The translations under genes were made by a program, and so were the position numbers. The notes beneath the pieces were generated by a model that saw only the letters and a program-made list of their open reading frames with translations, was not told the origin of the DNA and did not search any database. A stretch of 64,000 nucleotides of DNA from Anaerolineae bacterium (lineage in GTDB: Bacteria; Chloroflexota; Anaerolineae; Aggregatilineales; Phototrophicaceae): NCBI GenBank assembly GCA_022823945.1, contig JAJEBK010000022.1:185465-249464 (forward strand), in the 5' to 3' direction. Positions 46,184-55,284 of the stretch are shown here, piece by piece (positions within the stretch are counted from its first letter, which is position 1; each line of letters starts with the position of its first letter).

Positions 46184-47488
46184 CTAGCGATAATCAGCCA
46201 GGATGCCATCGATTTGCGCTTGCGCGGCATCCATCGCAGCTTGTGCATCAGCCGATTCGCCCGTCAAAATGCTTTCCAGCGTCCCGTTGATGATGCCCTG
46301 GATGGTGATGGTCCCATAACTGGAAAACTCCTTGTCGGCATGTTGCAGTTGATCGCGCGCGACCAGATACTGCGGATGTTCCATCGACAGCGAAGCCAGC
46401 GGTTCAGTCTCCCAGGCGCTGGCATTGGCGGCGATGTAACCGGTTGTCGCGCCCCAGTCGGCTTGGATCGCTGGCGACGACAAGAAAGTGACCCACTTCC
46501 AGATCGCGTCCAGTTCGGCTTGCGACTTGCTGCCATCGTCAAAGATATACAGGTTGCCGCCGCCGGTGGGCGAGCCATAGCCCGTGCCATCTTCGCCGGC
46601 CGGCCCGCTGGGCAAATACCACACGCCGACTTCGAAGTCAGCGCCGCTCAAAATGCGCGTCAGATTGCCGGTGGTGTGATAAATCATGCCCGCTTGGCCC
46701 GCCAGGAATGCCACTGGCGTATCGCCCCAAGCTGCGCCGCCGGCTGGTCCAACGCCCAGATCTGTGCCCAGCGAGCGAACGAATTCGACCGCAGCCACGG
46801 CTTCTGGCGTGTTGAAGTAGACCTCGGCCGGGTCATCGCCGACGATATTGTGCCCAAAGGCGATGGCGAAGCTTTGATACATCCAGATCGGGAAGCCGCC
46901 AGCAACGGGCACCAGCAAGCCATGCCGGTCATCGGTGGTCAAGGCCTGCGCGATCTCGACCAACTCGGCATTGTTGGTGGGCGGGCTGTCATAGCCGGCT
47001 TCTGCCAACAGGTCGGCATTGTAATAGAGGATAGGCGTGCTGCGCTGGAAAGGGATCGACCAGATATTGCCATCCGCATCCGTGCTATTCGCCATCAACG
47101 CCGGGAAGAAGTCGCTGGCATAAGCCTCGCCGCCGTCCATGGCGTCGATGAAAGCCTGTGCGGGCGTGATATAGCCTTCTTCGGCGAAGCTGTAGAGGTC
47201 GATCGACAGCATCACGGCGACATCGGGTCCTGCGCCGCCGCCTTGCAACTCGGTCAATATCGTATTGCGCGTATCGGTATAGCTGCCGGTGAAGACAGGG
47301 TTGACGCTGATGCCGGGATTCTCTTCGTGGAACCTGTCGGCATAGCGCTGGAAGATGCCTTCGGCGTCATTGGCGGTGGCAGAAGGAAAATAAAAGTCGA
47401 TGACGATGTCATCCTGCGCGTAGGCTGCGCCGATAAACAACGACAACAGCAGAGATAGAACTAGCGTACGCTGGCAAATGGCGATCAT
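46184..47488 (-). CDS. ABC transporter solute-binding protein, UgpB-like
   Basis: 434 residues. Signal peptide RTLVLSLLLSLFIGAAYA, then an extracellular solute-binding protein family 1 fold. SSPAIQADWGATTGYIAANA near residue 340 is very like UgpB, the sn-glycerol-3-phosphate (and glycerophosphodiester) receptor, so that ligand is a reasonable guess; other sugars are possible. CAGGAGATGCAAG precedes ATG 47488, and a TATACT box at 47536-47541 marks a likely promoter. No ATPase gene accompanies it. Confidence 0.88.
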   Translation of the reverse strand: MIAICQRTLVLSLLLSLFIGAAYAQDDIVIDFYFPSATANDAEGIFQRYADRFHEENPGISVNPVFTGSYTDTRNTILTELQGGGAGPDVAVMLSIDLYSFAEEGYITPAQAFIDAMDGGEAYASDFFPALMANSTDADGNIWSIPFQRSTPILYYNADLLAEAGYDSPPTNNAELVEIAQALTTDDRHGLLVPVAGGFPIWMYQSFAIAFGHNIVGDDPAEVYFNTPEAVAAVEFVRSLGTDLGVGPAGGAAWGDTPVAFLAGQAGMIYHTTGNLTRILSGADFEVGVWYLPSGPAGEDGTGYGSPTGGGNLYIFDDGSKSQAELDAIWKWVTFLSSPAIQADWGATTGYIAANASAWETEPLASLSMEHPQYLVARDQLQHADKEFSSYGTITIQGIINGTLESILTGESADAQAAMDAAQAQIDGILADYR

Positions 47489-47627
47489 CTTGCATCTCCT
47501 GGCTGGACTTCCGGGTGAGGGATTACTTCCAGCCCAGTATAACGCAAGAAATCGTCCCCGCCGACTAAGCCTGGGTTATGGAGAAATACAACTCGTTAAG
47601 CCGGCAGAGCGCATTCGACGCTGGCGG

Positions 47628-48434
47628 TTACACGCCGACATCCCGCCGTTCATAGCGAACCAGCGAGGCGCCGAGCATAACCAGCGACAGCGCGATATAA
47701 CCAGCGATGTGTGGCCAGATAAAGCCTTCGCGCAAGATGTCGCCCGCGTTGTAATAGCTGAAGAACGACACCGTGCCCAGCGGTTCTGCCACTGTACCTT
47801 CTGCCGCCAGACCGATCGTCTGCAGGCTAAAACTGGCGACCACAAAGGCAGTAATGACGCCCAGCGCCACCATCCGCCGCCGCGCTAGCGCCGCCACCAA
47901 CATGGTCGCCGCCATGACGAAAATCATCAGCGGGATCAAATAGAAAGTCACTTCTGTCAGCCGCCCCACATCCAGACCGACATTGCCCAGGCTATCGCCG
48001 ATGCCCACGCCCAGATAGATCAGCGCGACCACGCCGACGATGCTGACACAATAGGCAAGAAATTTCTCGACCAGCACCTGGGCGCGGCTCACTGGCAAAC
48101 TGAGCAGCACATCCATGATGCCATTGTCTTCTTCTTCGGCTGTGATGCGCATGCCCATGACGACCGGATACACCGCGAAGATGAGCGCCGACTTGCCAAA
48201 AAAGCCGATCGCGACGAAGCCCTCGTTGGTGGCGAAGACTTCCAGATCTCTGCCAACGCCGATCATCGCCAAAATGAAGGGCGGGAAACTTTCCAGCAGG
48301 GTCTTCATGTCTTGCATATCAAACAGCGGCACCATCAAAACAACCAGCATCGCCAGCGCAGCCAGGCCGAGGCCCCAAGCGAGCATCTGCTTCCAGGTTT
48401 GTTTGAAAATCTCAATGAACACAGCGCCCGTCAT
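47628..48434 (-). CDS. ABC-2 type exporter permease
   Basis: 268 residues with about six hydrophobic segments, starting MTGAVFIEIFKQTWKQMLAW and containing ITAEEEDNGIMDVLLSLPVS (the conserved cytosolic turn). It is a paralogue of the next gene and presumably forms a heterodimer with it. CTAGGAGCAAATC precedes the ATG. Confidence 0.82.
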   Translation of the reverse strand: MTGAVFIEIFKQTWKQMLAWGLGLAALAMLVVLMVPLFDMQDMKTLLESFPPFILAMIGVGRDLEVFATNEGFVAIGFFGKSALIFAVYPVVMGMRITAEEEDNGIMDVLLSLPVSRAQVLVEKFLAYCVSIVGVVALIYLGVGIGDSLGNVGLDVGRLTEVTFYLIPLMIFVMAATMLVAALARRRMVALGVITAFVVASFSLQTIGLAAEGTVAEPLGTVSFFSYYNAGDILREGFIWPHIAGYIALSLVMLGASLVRYERRDVGV

Positions 48435-48443
48435 GATTTGCTC

Positions 48444-49250
48444 CTAGGTCCCAATATCGCGGCGGTCAAACAAATGAGCGGAAAGCGCAAAGCCGAGGCC
48501 AGCCGCCACCAGCAGCGCCAACGTGCCGCCTGGCTCGTATTCTCCAGAAACGATGCTTTCGCCGCCAACATGTGAAAAGTACGACAATGTCTCCAACAGG
48601 TCGGCGATAGGTCCGCTGGCTGAGCTGCCAACGATGCTGGACATATAGCTGCCGATGACAAATGCCGCGACTGCGCCAATAGCGGCGATGCGCCGGCGAA
48701 ATAGCGTAGACAGCAGCACAGTCACCGTGATCACAATCAGCGCGCTGGGGTAGACAGCGAGGATGCTGGCGAAGATGATGCCAATATCGGCGTCGATGCC
48801 CAATCCGATCGCCGTCAATGTGGGCAGCAGCGCCGAGATCAACACGGTGCCAAAAGCCAACAGCGCATAAGCCAGCCACTTTTCCAGCAAGAATGCGCGC
48901 CGTGAGATCGGCAGCGACAAAACGACATCCAGGATGCCCGACTGCTCTTCGTTGGCGGAAATGGCCAAACCAGCCAACACGGCATACACCGAGAGAAATA
49001 GCGCTAATTCGCTCACCAGGATCGTAACCACCCAGCCTTCGGTCGTGCGGAAGAACTCGGCGCTCGAAGCGCCGAAGGCTGTCAGCAAAGCGGGCGGCAG
49101 CGACTCAAACAGGTCGGCATAACCCTGCACAATGTCCGAATTGGAAGCGATGAAGACGATGTACATGCCCAGCAAGCCCAGACCCAAGCCCCAATAGAGC
49201 ATTTGCTTCCAGGCTGTGCGCAGTGTGTTGCCAATAATGATGCCGCTCAT
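48444..49250 (-). CDS. ABC-2 type exporter permease (paralogue)
   Basis: 268 residues, the same length as the neighbour and clearly related (IIIGNTLRTAWKQMLYWGLG, and ISANEEQSGILDVVLSLPIS matching the same turn). Overlaps the ATPase gene by 4 nt (ATGA). Confidence 0.82.
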   Translation of the reverse strand: MSGIIIGNTLRTAWKQMLYWGLGLGLLGMYIVFIASNSDIVQGYADLFESLPPALLTAFGASSAEFFRTTEGWVVTILVSELALFLSVYAVLAGLAISANEEQSGILDVVLSLPISRRAFLLEKWLAYALLAFGTVLISALLPTLTAIGLGIDADIGIIFASILAVYPSALIVITVTVLLSTLFRRRIAAIGAVAAFVIGSYMSSIVGSSASGPIADLLETLSYFSHVGGESIVSGEYEPGGTLALLVAAGLGFALSAHLFDRRDIGT

Positions 49251-50179
49251 GCGCCCGCTCCTTCGCCGCTGTAATAGGCCAGGAAGATATCTTCCAGCGT
49301 CGGCTCTTCGACATGAAGCTGCTCGACATAGCCAGCGCCAAGCGTGCGCAGCAGCGGATCGAAGTCGCCCTGCAGGCGCATCCGGGCATGCGGGCCATCG
49401 GCGTTGAACTCGCTCACTGCCGGCAAGTTGCGCAAGCCTTGCGCCACCTCGGCTGGAACGCCGTCCCGGAATTGCACATGCACCCAGCGGAATTTGACAT
49501 CGGTGAGCGCATCCACTGATTGCACCGCTTTTAGATCGCCGTCGCGCAGGATGCCGACGCGGTCACAAATTGCTTGCACCTCGCTGAGCACATGCGATGA
49601 CAAGAAGACAGTCTTGCCCTTGTCACGAAATTCATTCATCAATTCATGAAAGGTCTGCTGAACCAACGGGTCCAAGCCGTTGGTTGGCTCGTCCAGGATG
49701 AGCAGATCGGGCGAGTGCATCATGGCGATGACCAAGCCTAACTTGCGTTTGTTGCCAGAAGACAAGTCGCGCACCTTTTTGCTGATATCCAGTTTCAGCC
49801 GCGCAGCCAGTTCTTCGGCTTGCTTGACAATGCTTTTGATATCACCGCGCACGCTGGCGATATAGTGGATAACCTGCGCTCCGCTTCGCCCCTGCCACAA
49901 GCTGAGCTCGCCCGGCAAGAAGCCAATGCGCTGATGAATCTCCACGCTCTGCTGGCGCGCATCCATGCCAAAAATGCTCGCGCTGCCGCTGCTGGGGCGG
50001 ATCAGATCAAGCAGCACGCGAATGGTGGTCGTCTTGCCCGCGCCGTTGGGACCAAGATAGCCGAATATCTCGCCGGGCTGCACTTGCAATGTCAACTTGT
50101 CCAGCGCGACGGTGGCTTTGCTGCCGCTGCCATAAATCTTGGACAGCCCCTTGATGTCTATCACCGACGATGCCGCCAT
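49247..50179 (-). CDS. ABC-2 type exporter ATPase
   Basis: 310 residues from ATG 50179 (GAGGAGTTTTTG upstream). Walker A GPNGAGKTTTIRVL, signature LSSGNKRKLGLV, Walker B LLILDEPTNGLDPLV, H-loop LSSHVLSEVQAICDR, then a short C-terminal regulatory region. First gene of the operon; drug, lipid or peptide export likely. Confidence 0.92.
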   Translation of the reverse strand: MAASSVIDIKGLSKIYGSGSKATVALDKLTLQVQPGEIFGYLGPNGAGKTTTIRVLLDLIRPSSGSASIFGMDARQQSVEIHQRIGFLPGELSLWQGRSGAQVIHYIASVRGDIKSIVKQAEELAARLKLDISKKVRDLSSGNKRKLGLVIAMMHSPDLLILDEPTNGLDPLVQQTFHELMNEFRDKGKTVFLSSHVLSEVQAICDRVGILRDGDLKAVQSVDALTDVKFRWVHVQFRDGVPAEVAQGLRNLPAVSEFNADGPHARMRLQGDFDPLLRTLGAGYVEQLHVEEPTLEDIFLAYYSGEGAGA

Positions 50180-50245
50180 CAAAAACTCCTCACTCGCGCA
50201 AACCCGCTACCTGGCTACTTCCAGCGCGCTGTATAACCTGCAAAG

Positions 50246-50275
50246 AGTATAGACCGCAGGCCAAAGCACTGTCAA
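50246..50275 (-). promoter_or_regulatory. Promoter of the ABC-2 exporter operon
   Basis: On the minus strand a perfect -35 TTGACA (50270-50275) is followed by an 18-bp spacer and TATACT (50246-50251); the ATG is about 67 nt beyond the -10. Confidence 0.75.
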
Positions 50276-50346
50276 ATCGCAGCCACCCCCCATTATTTGG
50301 GGGGAAAGCGACCCCCTCTTGACCAGCATGCCACAACCGAGTCGGC

Positions 50347-50371
50347 GTAGGGGCGAGGCGCTGACTCGCCC
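50347..50371. repeat. GTAGGGGCGA palindromic repeat, copy 1
   Basis: A 25-bp sequence GTAGGGGCGAGGCG-CTG-ACTCGCCC with a 7-bp GGGCGAG/CTCGCCC stem. The same sequence with one changed block occurs at 63685-63709, and an inverted relative at 63800-63824. Confidence 0.6.
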
Positions 50372-50378
50372 GATATGA

Positions 50379-51806
50379 TTAACCAGGCTGAATAGCGTCA
50401 GCCCCACCCAGGTAGGGGCGCAGCGCCTCGGGGATGACGACGCTGCCGTCTGCCTGCTGGTTGTTCTCCAAAATGGCGATCATCGAGCGCGGAGTGGCCA
50501 GTCCGCTGCCGTTCAATGTATGCAAGTAGCTCGTTTTGCGGCTGCCCCGCGGATAATAGCGCAGCCCCGTTCGCCGCGCCTGGAAGTCTTCGGTGTTGCT
50601 GCACGAGCTGACTTCCAGCCATTCGCCACAACCCGGCGACCACATTTCGATGTCATATTTTTTGGTCGCGCTGAAGCCCAGATCGCCCGATACAATTTCC
50701 AGGCGACGGTGGGGGATACCCAGCGCGGCGCAGAGGCTCTCGGCTTGCCGCGTCATTGTTTCCAGCGCGCGATAGCTATCATCAGGCGCGGTGAACTGGT
50801 ACATTTCCACTTTTTCAAACTGGTGCACGCGCTTGATGCCGCGCACATCCCGCCCGGCGCTGGCTTTCTCACTGCGGAAGCAGGGTGTGTGCGCCACATA
50901 TCGCAATGGCAATTGGGCTTCATCCAGGATCTCTTCGCGATGCAGGTTGGTGATGGCCACTTCGGATGTGGGCAGCAAGTACTTGTCGCCATCGGCTACG
51001 GGATAGACTGTGTCCTGAAACTTGGGGAATTGCGCGCTGCCATAGAGCATCTGTCCGTGCACGATATACGGCAGATAAAGCTCCTCATAGCCATTTGCGC
51101 GCGCCGCATCCAGAAAAAAGCTGATCAATGCCCGCTGCAAACGCGCGCCCCAGCCGGTCAGCACATAATAGCGGCTGCCCGACAATTTGACGCCCCGCTC
51201 GAAGTCGATGATGCCCAGCGCTGGTCCCAGCTCCCAATGTGGCTTGGGCTCAAAGTCGAATTCGCGAAACTCGCCAACTGGCACGCCGGGGATGTTGTCG
51301 TCTTCGCCCGGGAAGACTGGCACGCTCGCATGCGGCAGGTTTGGCAGCCACAACATCTCTGCCTGCAAATCGGCTTCGATGGTTTTGGCGCTAGCATAGC
51401 CGGCATCAATGCTTTCGCCCATGGCTTTTAGCGCGGCGATCAGTTCCTTGAAGGCTTCCTGAGCAACAGAATCATCATCCTCGACACGCACGAACGCAGC
51501 CTTTGAGCCGTCCAGCAGTGCAGTGGCCTGCTCAAAGTCGGATCTGGCAATCGCGGATGCGGCAGCTTTGGCTTGCGCCGCTTTCTCGGCGGGCGACATG
51601 GATTTGCTGCCACGCAATTTGCCCATGGCGCGGTTCAACTTGTTGCGGGCGGCTTGCGCAGTCTCGCATTGCGTGCGAGTTTGACGGCGGGCGGCATCTA
51701 GCTCAATGATGCGGTCGATGCGCGCCGGGGCGGATTCGTCGCCCAGCTTGGCGATTTGCGCTTTGACCCAATCCGGTCGCGAGCGAATCAGCGCGATATC
51801 AAGCAT
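50379..51806 (-). CDS. serS: Seryl-tRNA synthetase
   Basis: 475 residues from ATG 51806, about 50 longer than usual. MLDIALIRSRPDWVKAQIAK starts the N-terminal tRNA-binding coiled coil, which is lengthened (including SPAEKAAQAKAAASAIARSD). Class II motifs 2 and 3 are TPCFRSEKASAGRDVRGIKR and GSGLATPRSMIAILEN. Charges tRNA-Ser and, through Ser-tRNA-Sec, may serve selenocysteine. Start lies inside the end of the preceding small gene. Confidence 0.95.
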   Translation of the reverse strand: MLDIALIRSRPDWVKAQIAKLGDESAPARIDRIIELDAARRQTRTQCETAQAARNKLNRAMGKLRGSKSMSPAEKAAQAKAAASAIARSDFEQATALLDGSKAAFVRVEDDDSVAQEAFKELIAALKAMGESIDAGYASAKTIEADLQAEMLWLPNLPHASVPVFPGEDDNIPGVPVGEFREFDFEPKPHWELGPALGIIDFERGVKLSGSRYYVLTGWGARLQRALISFFLDAARANGYEELYLPYIVHGQMLYGSAQFPKFQDTVYPVADGDKYLLPTSEVAITNLHREEILDEAQLPLRYVAHTPCFRSEKASAGRDVRGIKRVHQFEKVEMYQFTAPDDSYRALETMTRQAESLCAALGIPHRRLEIVSGDLGFSATKKYDIEMWSPGCGEWLEVSSCSNTEDFQARRTGLRYYPRGSRKTSYLHTLNGSGLATPRSMIAILENNQQADGSVVIPEALRPYLGGADAIQPG

Positions 51807-51972
51807 GGTCTTCGGCTCTCCCTTGTTTTGTTTGCTGCGTCCAGGGCGGGGCATCGTCAGGTGGCGGAATGCGCAGATCTCGCAGGAAGCGCCTGCCTGC
51901 CAAAAATAAGCCCAGCGCCAGACTAAGTACGATCAACAGATCAAAGAATTGCGGCGTCAGCAGGTCGGTCAT
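51799..51972 (-). CDS. Small single-pass membrane protein between lysS and serS
   Basis: 57 residues, MTDLLTPQFFDLLIVLSLAL then GLFLAGRRFLRDLRIPPPDD. One strong membrane helix (about residues 9-26) is followed by a positive, then Pro/Asp-rich tail. Its ATG overlaps the lysS stop (ATGA) and its TGA overlaps the serS start by 8 nt, so all three are translationally coupled. It has every sign of a real gene though too short for usual ORF limits; function unknown. Confidence 0.65.
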   Translation of the reverse strand: MTDLLTPQFFDLLIVLSLALGLFLAGRRFLRDLRIPPPDDAPPWTQQTKQGRAEDHA

Positions 51973-53840
51973 GCGCTGGCGCCCTCTTGCAAGGAAGCCC
52001 AGAATTGCGCCAGGTCAATCTCTCGTAATTCATCTTCCATGCGGTAGAAGCTCGACTCGGTCATCACATACAACGGGCCAGAAAATGCCCGTTCGATATT
52101 GCGCAACTGCGGCAGCGCGCCTTTCAGCGCATTCTCCATGCGGAACTCAATGCCGATCCCGAACCTGGGCAGCAGCAGCGCCAACGACCGTTTCTTGCTG
52201 CCCAGCGGCACATCCAGTTGGTATTCCAGTTCGCGCACAGCCGCATTCAGCATGAATTGTCCGCGCAGGTCGCGTTCGGACGGGGCGGGCGCGCGCAGAT
52301 GCGGATACAGCAGCACATCGCGGATGCTCACCTGGTCGGTCAGCAGCATTACCAGGCGGTCGACGCCTCCGCCAAAGCCACCGTTGGGCGGCATGCCATA
52401 GCGCATCGCGTTGAGATAATCTTCGTCCAGCGGCGTGGCTTCATCGGCTTCATCGGTGTAGAGGCGCTTCATCTCTACGAAGCGCGCCTGCTGATCGCGC
52501 GGGTCGTTTAGTTCGGTAAAGGCATTGCCCATCTCCATGCCGGCGATGAAGAATTCAAAGCGCTCGGTGTGGCTGTCGATGTAAAGTTGCTCTTTTTCAT
52601 CGTCCAGCGTCCCGGCGCGACCCAGACGCTTGGCGAACGGCGACATATCGCGCGGATAATCCTTGATGATGGTCGGCTGGATGAGCTGCGGTTCGATGAA
52701 GCTGCCCAGCAAGTGCTCGACGATCATGCGTCCCCAGGTATCCTGCGCGTCCAGCCCATCCGCCAACCCCTGCGATTTCAGATGGGCATAGAGCGTAGCG
52801 CTGGTGGGATAATCCATATAATCAAAGTGGAGCAGTTCCAGCACAGCCTCACGGATGCTGAGTCGCTTCCAGGGCGGCGTCAAGTCAATTGATTTTCCCT
52901 GGTAAACGATCTGCGCGCTGCCGGTTACCTGCTCAGCGCAGTAGGCGAACATGCGCTCGGTGATGTCCATCACGCCGGCGTAGTCGATATAAGCTTTGTA
53001 AAACTCCAGCATGGTGAATTCAGTATTGTGCTTGTAGCTGACGCCCTCGTTGCGGAAGTCGCGCCCAATCTCGTAAACCGCGCCATAGCCGCCAACCAGC
53101 AGCCGCTTCAGATACAGTTCAAAGCTAATCCGCAGGTACAGATCTTGATGCAGCTGATTGTGATGCGTGGTGAAAGGCCGCGCCGCCGCGCCACCATACA
53201 GGGGCTGCAAAATCGGCGTTTCCACCTCGAGCATGCCTTCCGCATCCAGGAAGTTTCGCAACGCCGTGATTGTGCGCGCCCGCTTCACAAATATATCCCG
53301 CACCGGCTTGTTCACAGCCAGATCCGCATAGCGCTGGCGATAGCGCATTTCTGTGTCTTTGAACTCGCCATATTCGACCAGCGTGCCATCATCCAGCCGC
53401 TGCTCTTTGACGACTGGCAGGGGACTAAGCGACTTGGCCAGCAGGCGCAGTTGACGAACATGGACGCTGATCTCGCCGGTTCGCGTGCGCATCATCTCGC
53501 CGCGCGCCTCGACAAAATCATCGACATCGATCAGCTTGCGGCGGATGCGTTCATACATTTCGGTGCCCAGCGTGTTGACCCGCAGAAAGAGCTGCACGCG
53601 CCCGCTTTCGTCTTCGATGTGGGCGAAAGACAGCTTGCCTTTGCTATTAAGTCGGCGAATGCGCCCTAGCAGCGTTACTTCAAGAGCCTGTTCCGCCGAT
53701 TCGCCGGCGATAAATGCCTCGACCGCCTGAGCGATGCGATGCGTGCGTTGTGTGCGGGCTGGGTAGAGGGGCACGCCAGCTTCTGCCAGGCGCGCTGCTT
53801 TTTCCAGCCGCTCTCGCTCCAGTTTGTTGGGTTGCCACAT
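51969..53840 (-). CDS. lysS: Lysyl-tRNA synthetase with extra C-terminal domain
   Basis: 623 residues, about 120 longer than ordinary class II LysRS. An OB-fold anticodon-binding domain (about 1-160), then motif 1 LRNFLDAEGMLEVETPIL, motif 2 GRDFRNEGVSYKHNTEFTML and motif 3 GGVDRLVMLLTDQVSIRDVL. The catalytic part normally ends there (about 510), but this continues with ERDLRGQFMLNAAVRELEYQ and FRMENALKGALPQLRNIERA to the end. It starts the operon. A TATACT box (53885-53890) with an overlapping palindrome lies upstream. Confidence 0.95.
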   Translation of the reverse strand: MWQPNKLERERLEKAARLAEAGVPLYPARTQRTHRIAQAVEAFIAGESAEQALEVTLLGRIRRLNSKGKLSFAHIEDESGRVQLFLRVNTLGTEMYERIRRKLIDVDDFVEARGEMMRTRTGEISVHVRQLRLLAKSLSPLPVVKEQRLDDGTLVEYGEFKDTEMRYRQRYADLAVNKPVRDIFVKRARTITALRNFLDAEGMLEVETPILQPLYGGAAARPFTTHHNQLHQDLYLRISFELYLKRLLVGGYGAVYEIGRDFRNEGVSYKHNTEFTMLEFYKAYIDYAGVMDITERMFAYCAEQVTGSAQIVYQGKSIDLTPPWKRLSIREAVLELLHFDYMDYPTSATLYAHLKSQGLADGLDAQDTWGRMIVEHLLGSFIEPQLIQPTIIKDYPRDMSPFAKRLGRAGTLDDEKEQLYIDSHTERFEFFIAGMEMGNAFTELNDPRDQQARFVEMKRLYTDEADEATPLDEDYLNAMRYGMPPNGGFGGGVDRLVMLLTDQVSIRDVLLYPHLRAPAPSERDLRGQFMLNAAVRELEYQLDVPLGSKKRSLALLLPRFGIGIEFRMENALKGALPQLRNIERAFSGPLYVMTESSFYRMEDELREIDLAQFWASLQEGASA

Positions 53841-53902
53841 CCGGGCGCTGTCTCCAGCTAGTGGGCGCTAGCGGGGCAAACGATAGTATAGGATGCGCCG
53901 AA

Positions 53903-53916
53903 ATTACAGGTGTAAT
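53903..53916. promoter_or_regulatory. Palindromic operator-like site at the lysS promoter
   Basis: ATTACAGGTGTAAT is a perfect 6-2-6 inverted repeat containing TACAnnTGTA, the core recognised by CopY/BlaI-type repressors. It overlaps the -35 region of lysS and lies between lysS and the divergent MFS genes. No such repressor gene is in the window. Confidence 0.4.
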
Positions 53917-53946
53917 CGCGCTGGTGCGAAATGCGCGAATTGGCGC

Positions 53947-53974
53947 TTGCAATTTAAAACGCGCCGTCTATGCT
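53947..53974 (+). promoter_or_regulatory. Probable promoter of the MFS pair
   Basis: TTGCAA (53947-53952), 16-bp spacer, TATGCT (53969-53974); the first MFS ATG is 38 nt beyond. Confidence 0.5.
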
Positions 53975-54011
53975 TGCGCGAGCGTAATGATGTGCTTGGA
54001 TTGCATTTTGT

Positions 54012-55277
54012 ATGCAAGACGCTGAGGAACCTCAGCCTGCCAAGCGCTGGCTCGTCACCCTGGTTGTGGTGGCGCTGGCGCAGGCGCTTGGCACTGGTGG
54101 CATCACCCTAGTTTATCCCTTTTTGCCGCTCTACATTCAGACGCTGCGCGATGCCCATTTCGTCAGTCCCGAACTGCTGGCTGGCTTGGTGATCGCTGCG
54201 CCGCCCCTGGTCGCCAGCCTCGCCACGCCGATATGGGGACGCCTGGCCGACCAGTATGGACGCAAGAAAATGGTCATGCGGGCGGTCTTTGGCGCGTCTA
54301 TCATCCTGGCGCTGATGGGCTTTGCAGAAACGGCTCTGGCTTTGATATTGCTGCGCGCGCTGCAAGGCCTGACTAGCGGCATCATCGCAGCCAATATGGC
54401 GCTGGTGGCTGGCGAATGCCCACGCGAGCGCATGGGTTTCGCCCTGGGTACCCTGCAAGTCGGTTTGTTCAGCGGCGTGGCGATTGGCCCCGCAATTGGC
54501 GGCTTGTTGGCCGAGCGCTTCGGTTTTCAGATTCCGTTCTTCTTTACTTCGGTCCTGCTCATCTTGGCCGGGCTGCTGGTGATGTTCGGCGTGCGCGAGA
54601 CCTATGTGCCGCCGGTGGGCAGCCGATTGAATATCAACCCGCTCAAGATGCTGGGCAGTTGGCGAGCCATCTTGCGGCTGGACGGCGTCAAAACAGTCTA
54701 CTCGCTGCGATTTCTCAATGGCTTTGCCCAACGTTCCATCATGCCGGTCGCGCCGCTTTTTGTTATGGCGCTCATCCCAAATGCTGTGGCGGCGGGCGCA
54801 AGCACTTATGCGGGGCTGGTCTTGACTGTCTCGTCCATCACCATGACAGCCGGTTCGTTGGTTCTGGGCTGGCTGAGCGATCGCTGGGGCTACCGCGCGA
54901 TTCTGCTGGGCGCAGCGGCTGTTTCGGCGGCCTTCTATATCCCGCAAGCTTTCGTCAGCGATATCACGCAGCTGCTGGTCTTGCAGGCGCTGGCCGGGTT
55001 CGCGGCGGGCGGCGTGCTGTCTGCGCCGGCGGCTATGCTGGCGAACTTCACCGCGCTGGGCGATGAAGGCTCGGTATATGGGCTGGATGCTTCGGTGTCG
55101 TCTTTCGCCAATGGCCTGGCGCCCTTGAGCGCTTCCATCATCGCGGCTGTATTTGGCTTGCGCGCGGTCTTTGCCCTGGTCGCCATCTATTACCTTTCCA
55201 TGCTTGTCATCGGCGCGCACTTCCTGCCCGCGCCAAAACGCAAGCGGCTGCGTTTGATTCCCACTCTATCGAGGTGA
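54012..55277 (+). CDS. MFS transporter (multidrug/TetA-like), first of a tandem pair
   Basis: 421 residues, 12 predicted membrane helices. Motif A GRLADQYGRKKMVMRAVFG follows TM2, and GFALGTLQVGLFSGVAIGPA is the motif C-type antiporter segment. H+-drug antiport is the likely activity. The gene 7 nt downstream has the same length and clear similarity, a tandem duplication. Confidence 0.88.
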   Translation: MQDAEEPQPAKRWLVTLVVVALAQALGTGGITLVYPFLPLYIQTLRDAHFVSPELLAGLVIAAPPLVASLATPIWGRLADQYGRKKMVMRAVFGASIILALMGFAETALALILLRALQGLTSGIIAANMALVAGECPRERMGFALGTLQVGLFSGVAIGPAIGGLLAERFGFQIPFFFTSVLLILAGLLVMFGVRETYVPPVGSRLNINPLKMLGSWRAILRLDGVKTVYSLRFLNGFAQRSIMPVAPLFVMALIPNAVAAGASTYAGLVLTVSSITMTAGSLVLGWLSDRWGYRAILLGAAAVSAAFYIPQAFVSDITQLLVLQALAGFAAGGVLSAPAAMLANFTALGDEGSVYGLDASVSSFANGLAPLSASIIAAVFGLRAVFALVAIYYLSMLVIGAHFLPAPKRKRLRLIPTLSR

Positions 55278-55284
55278 GCAACTT

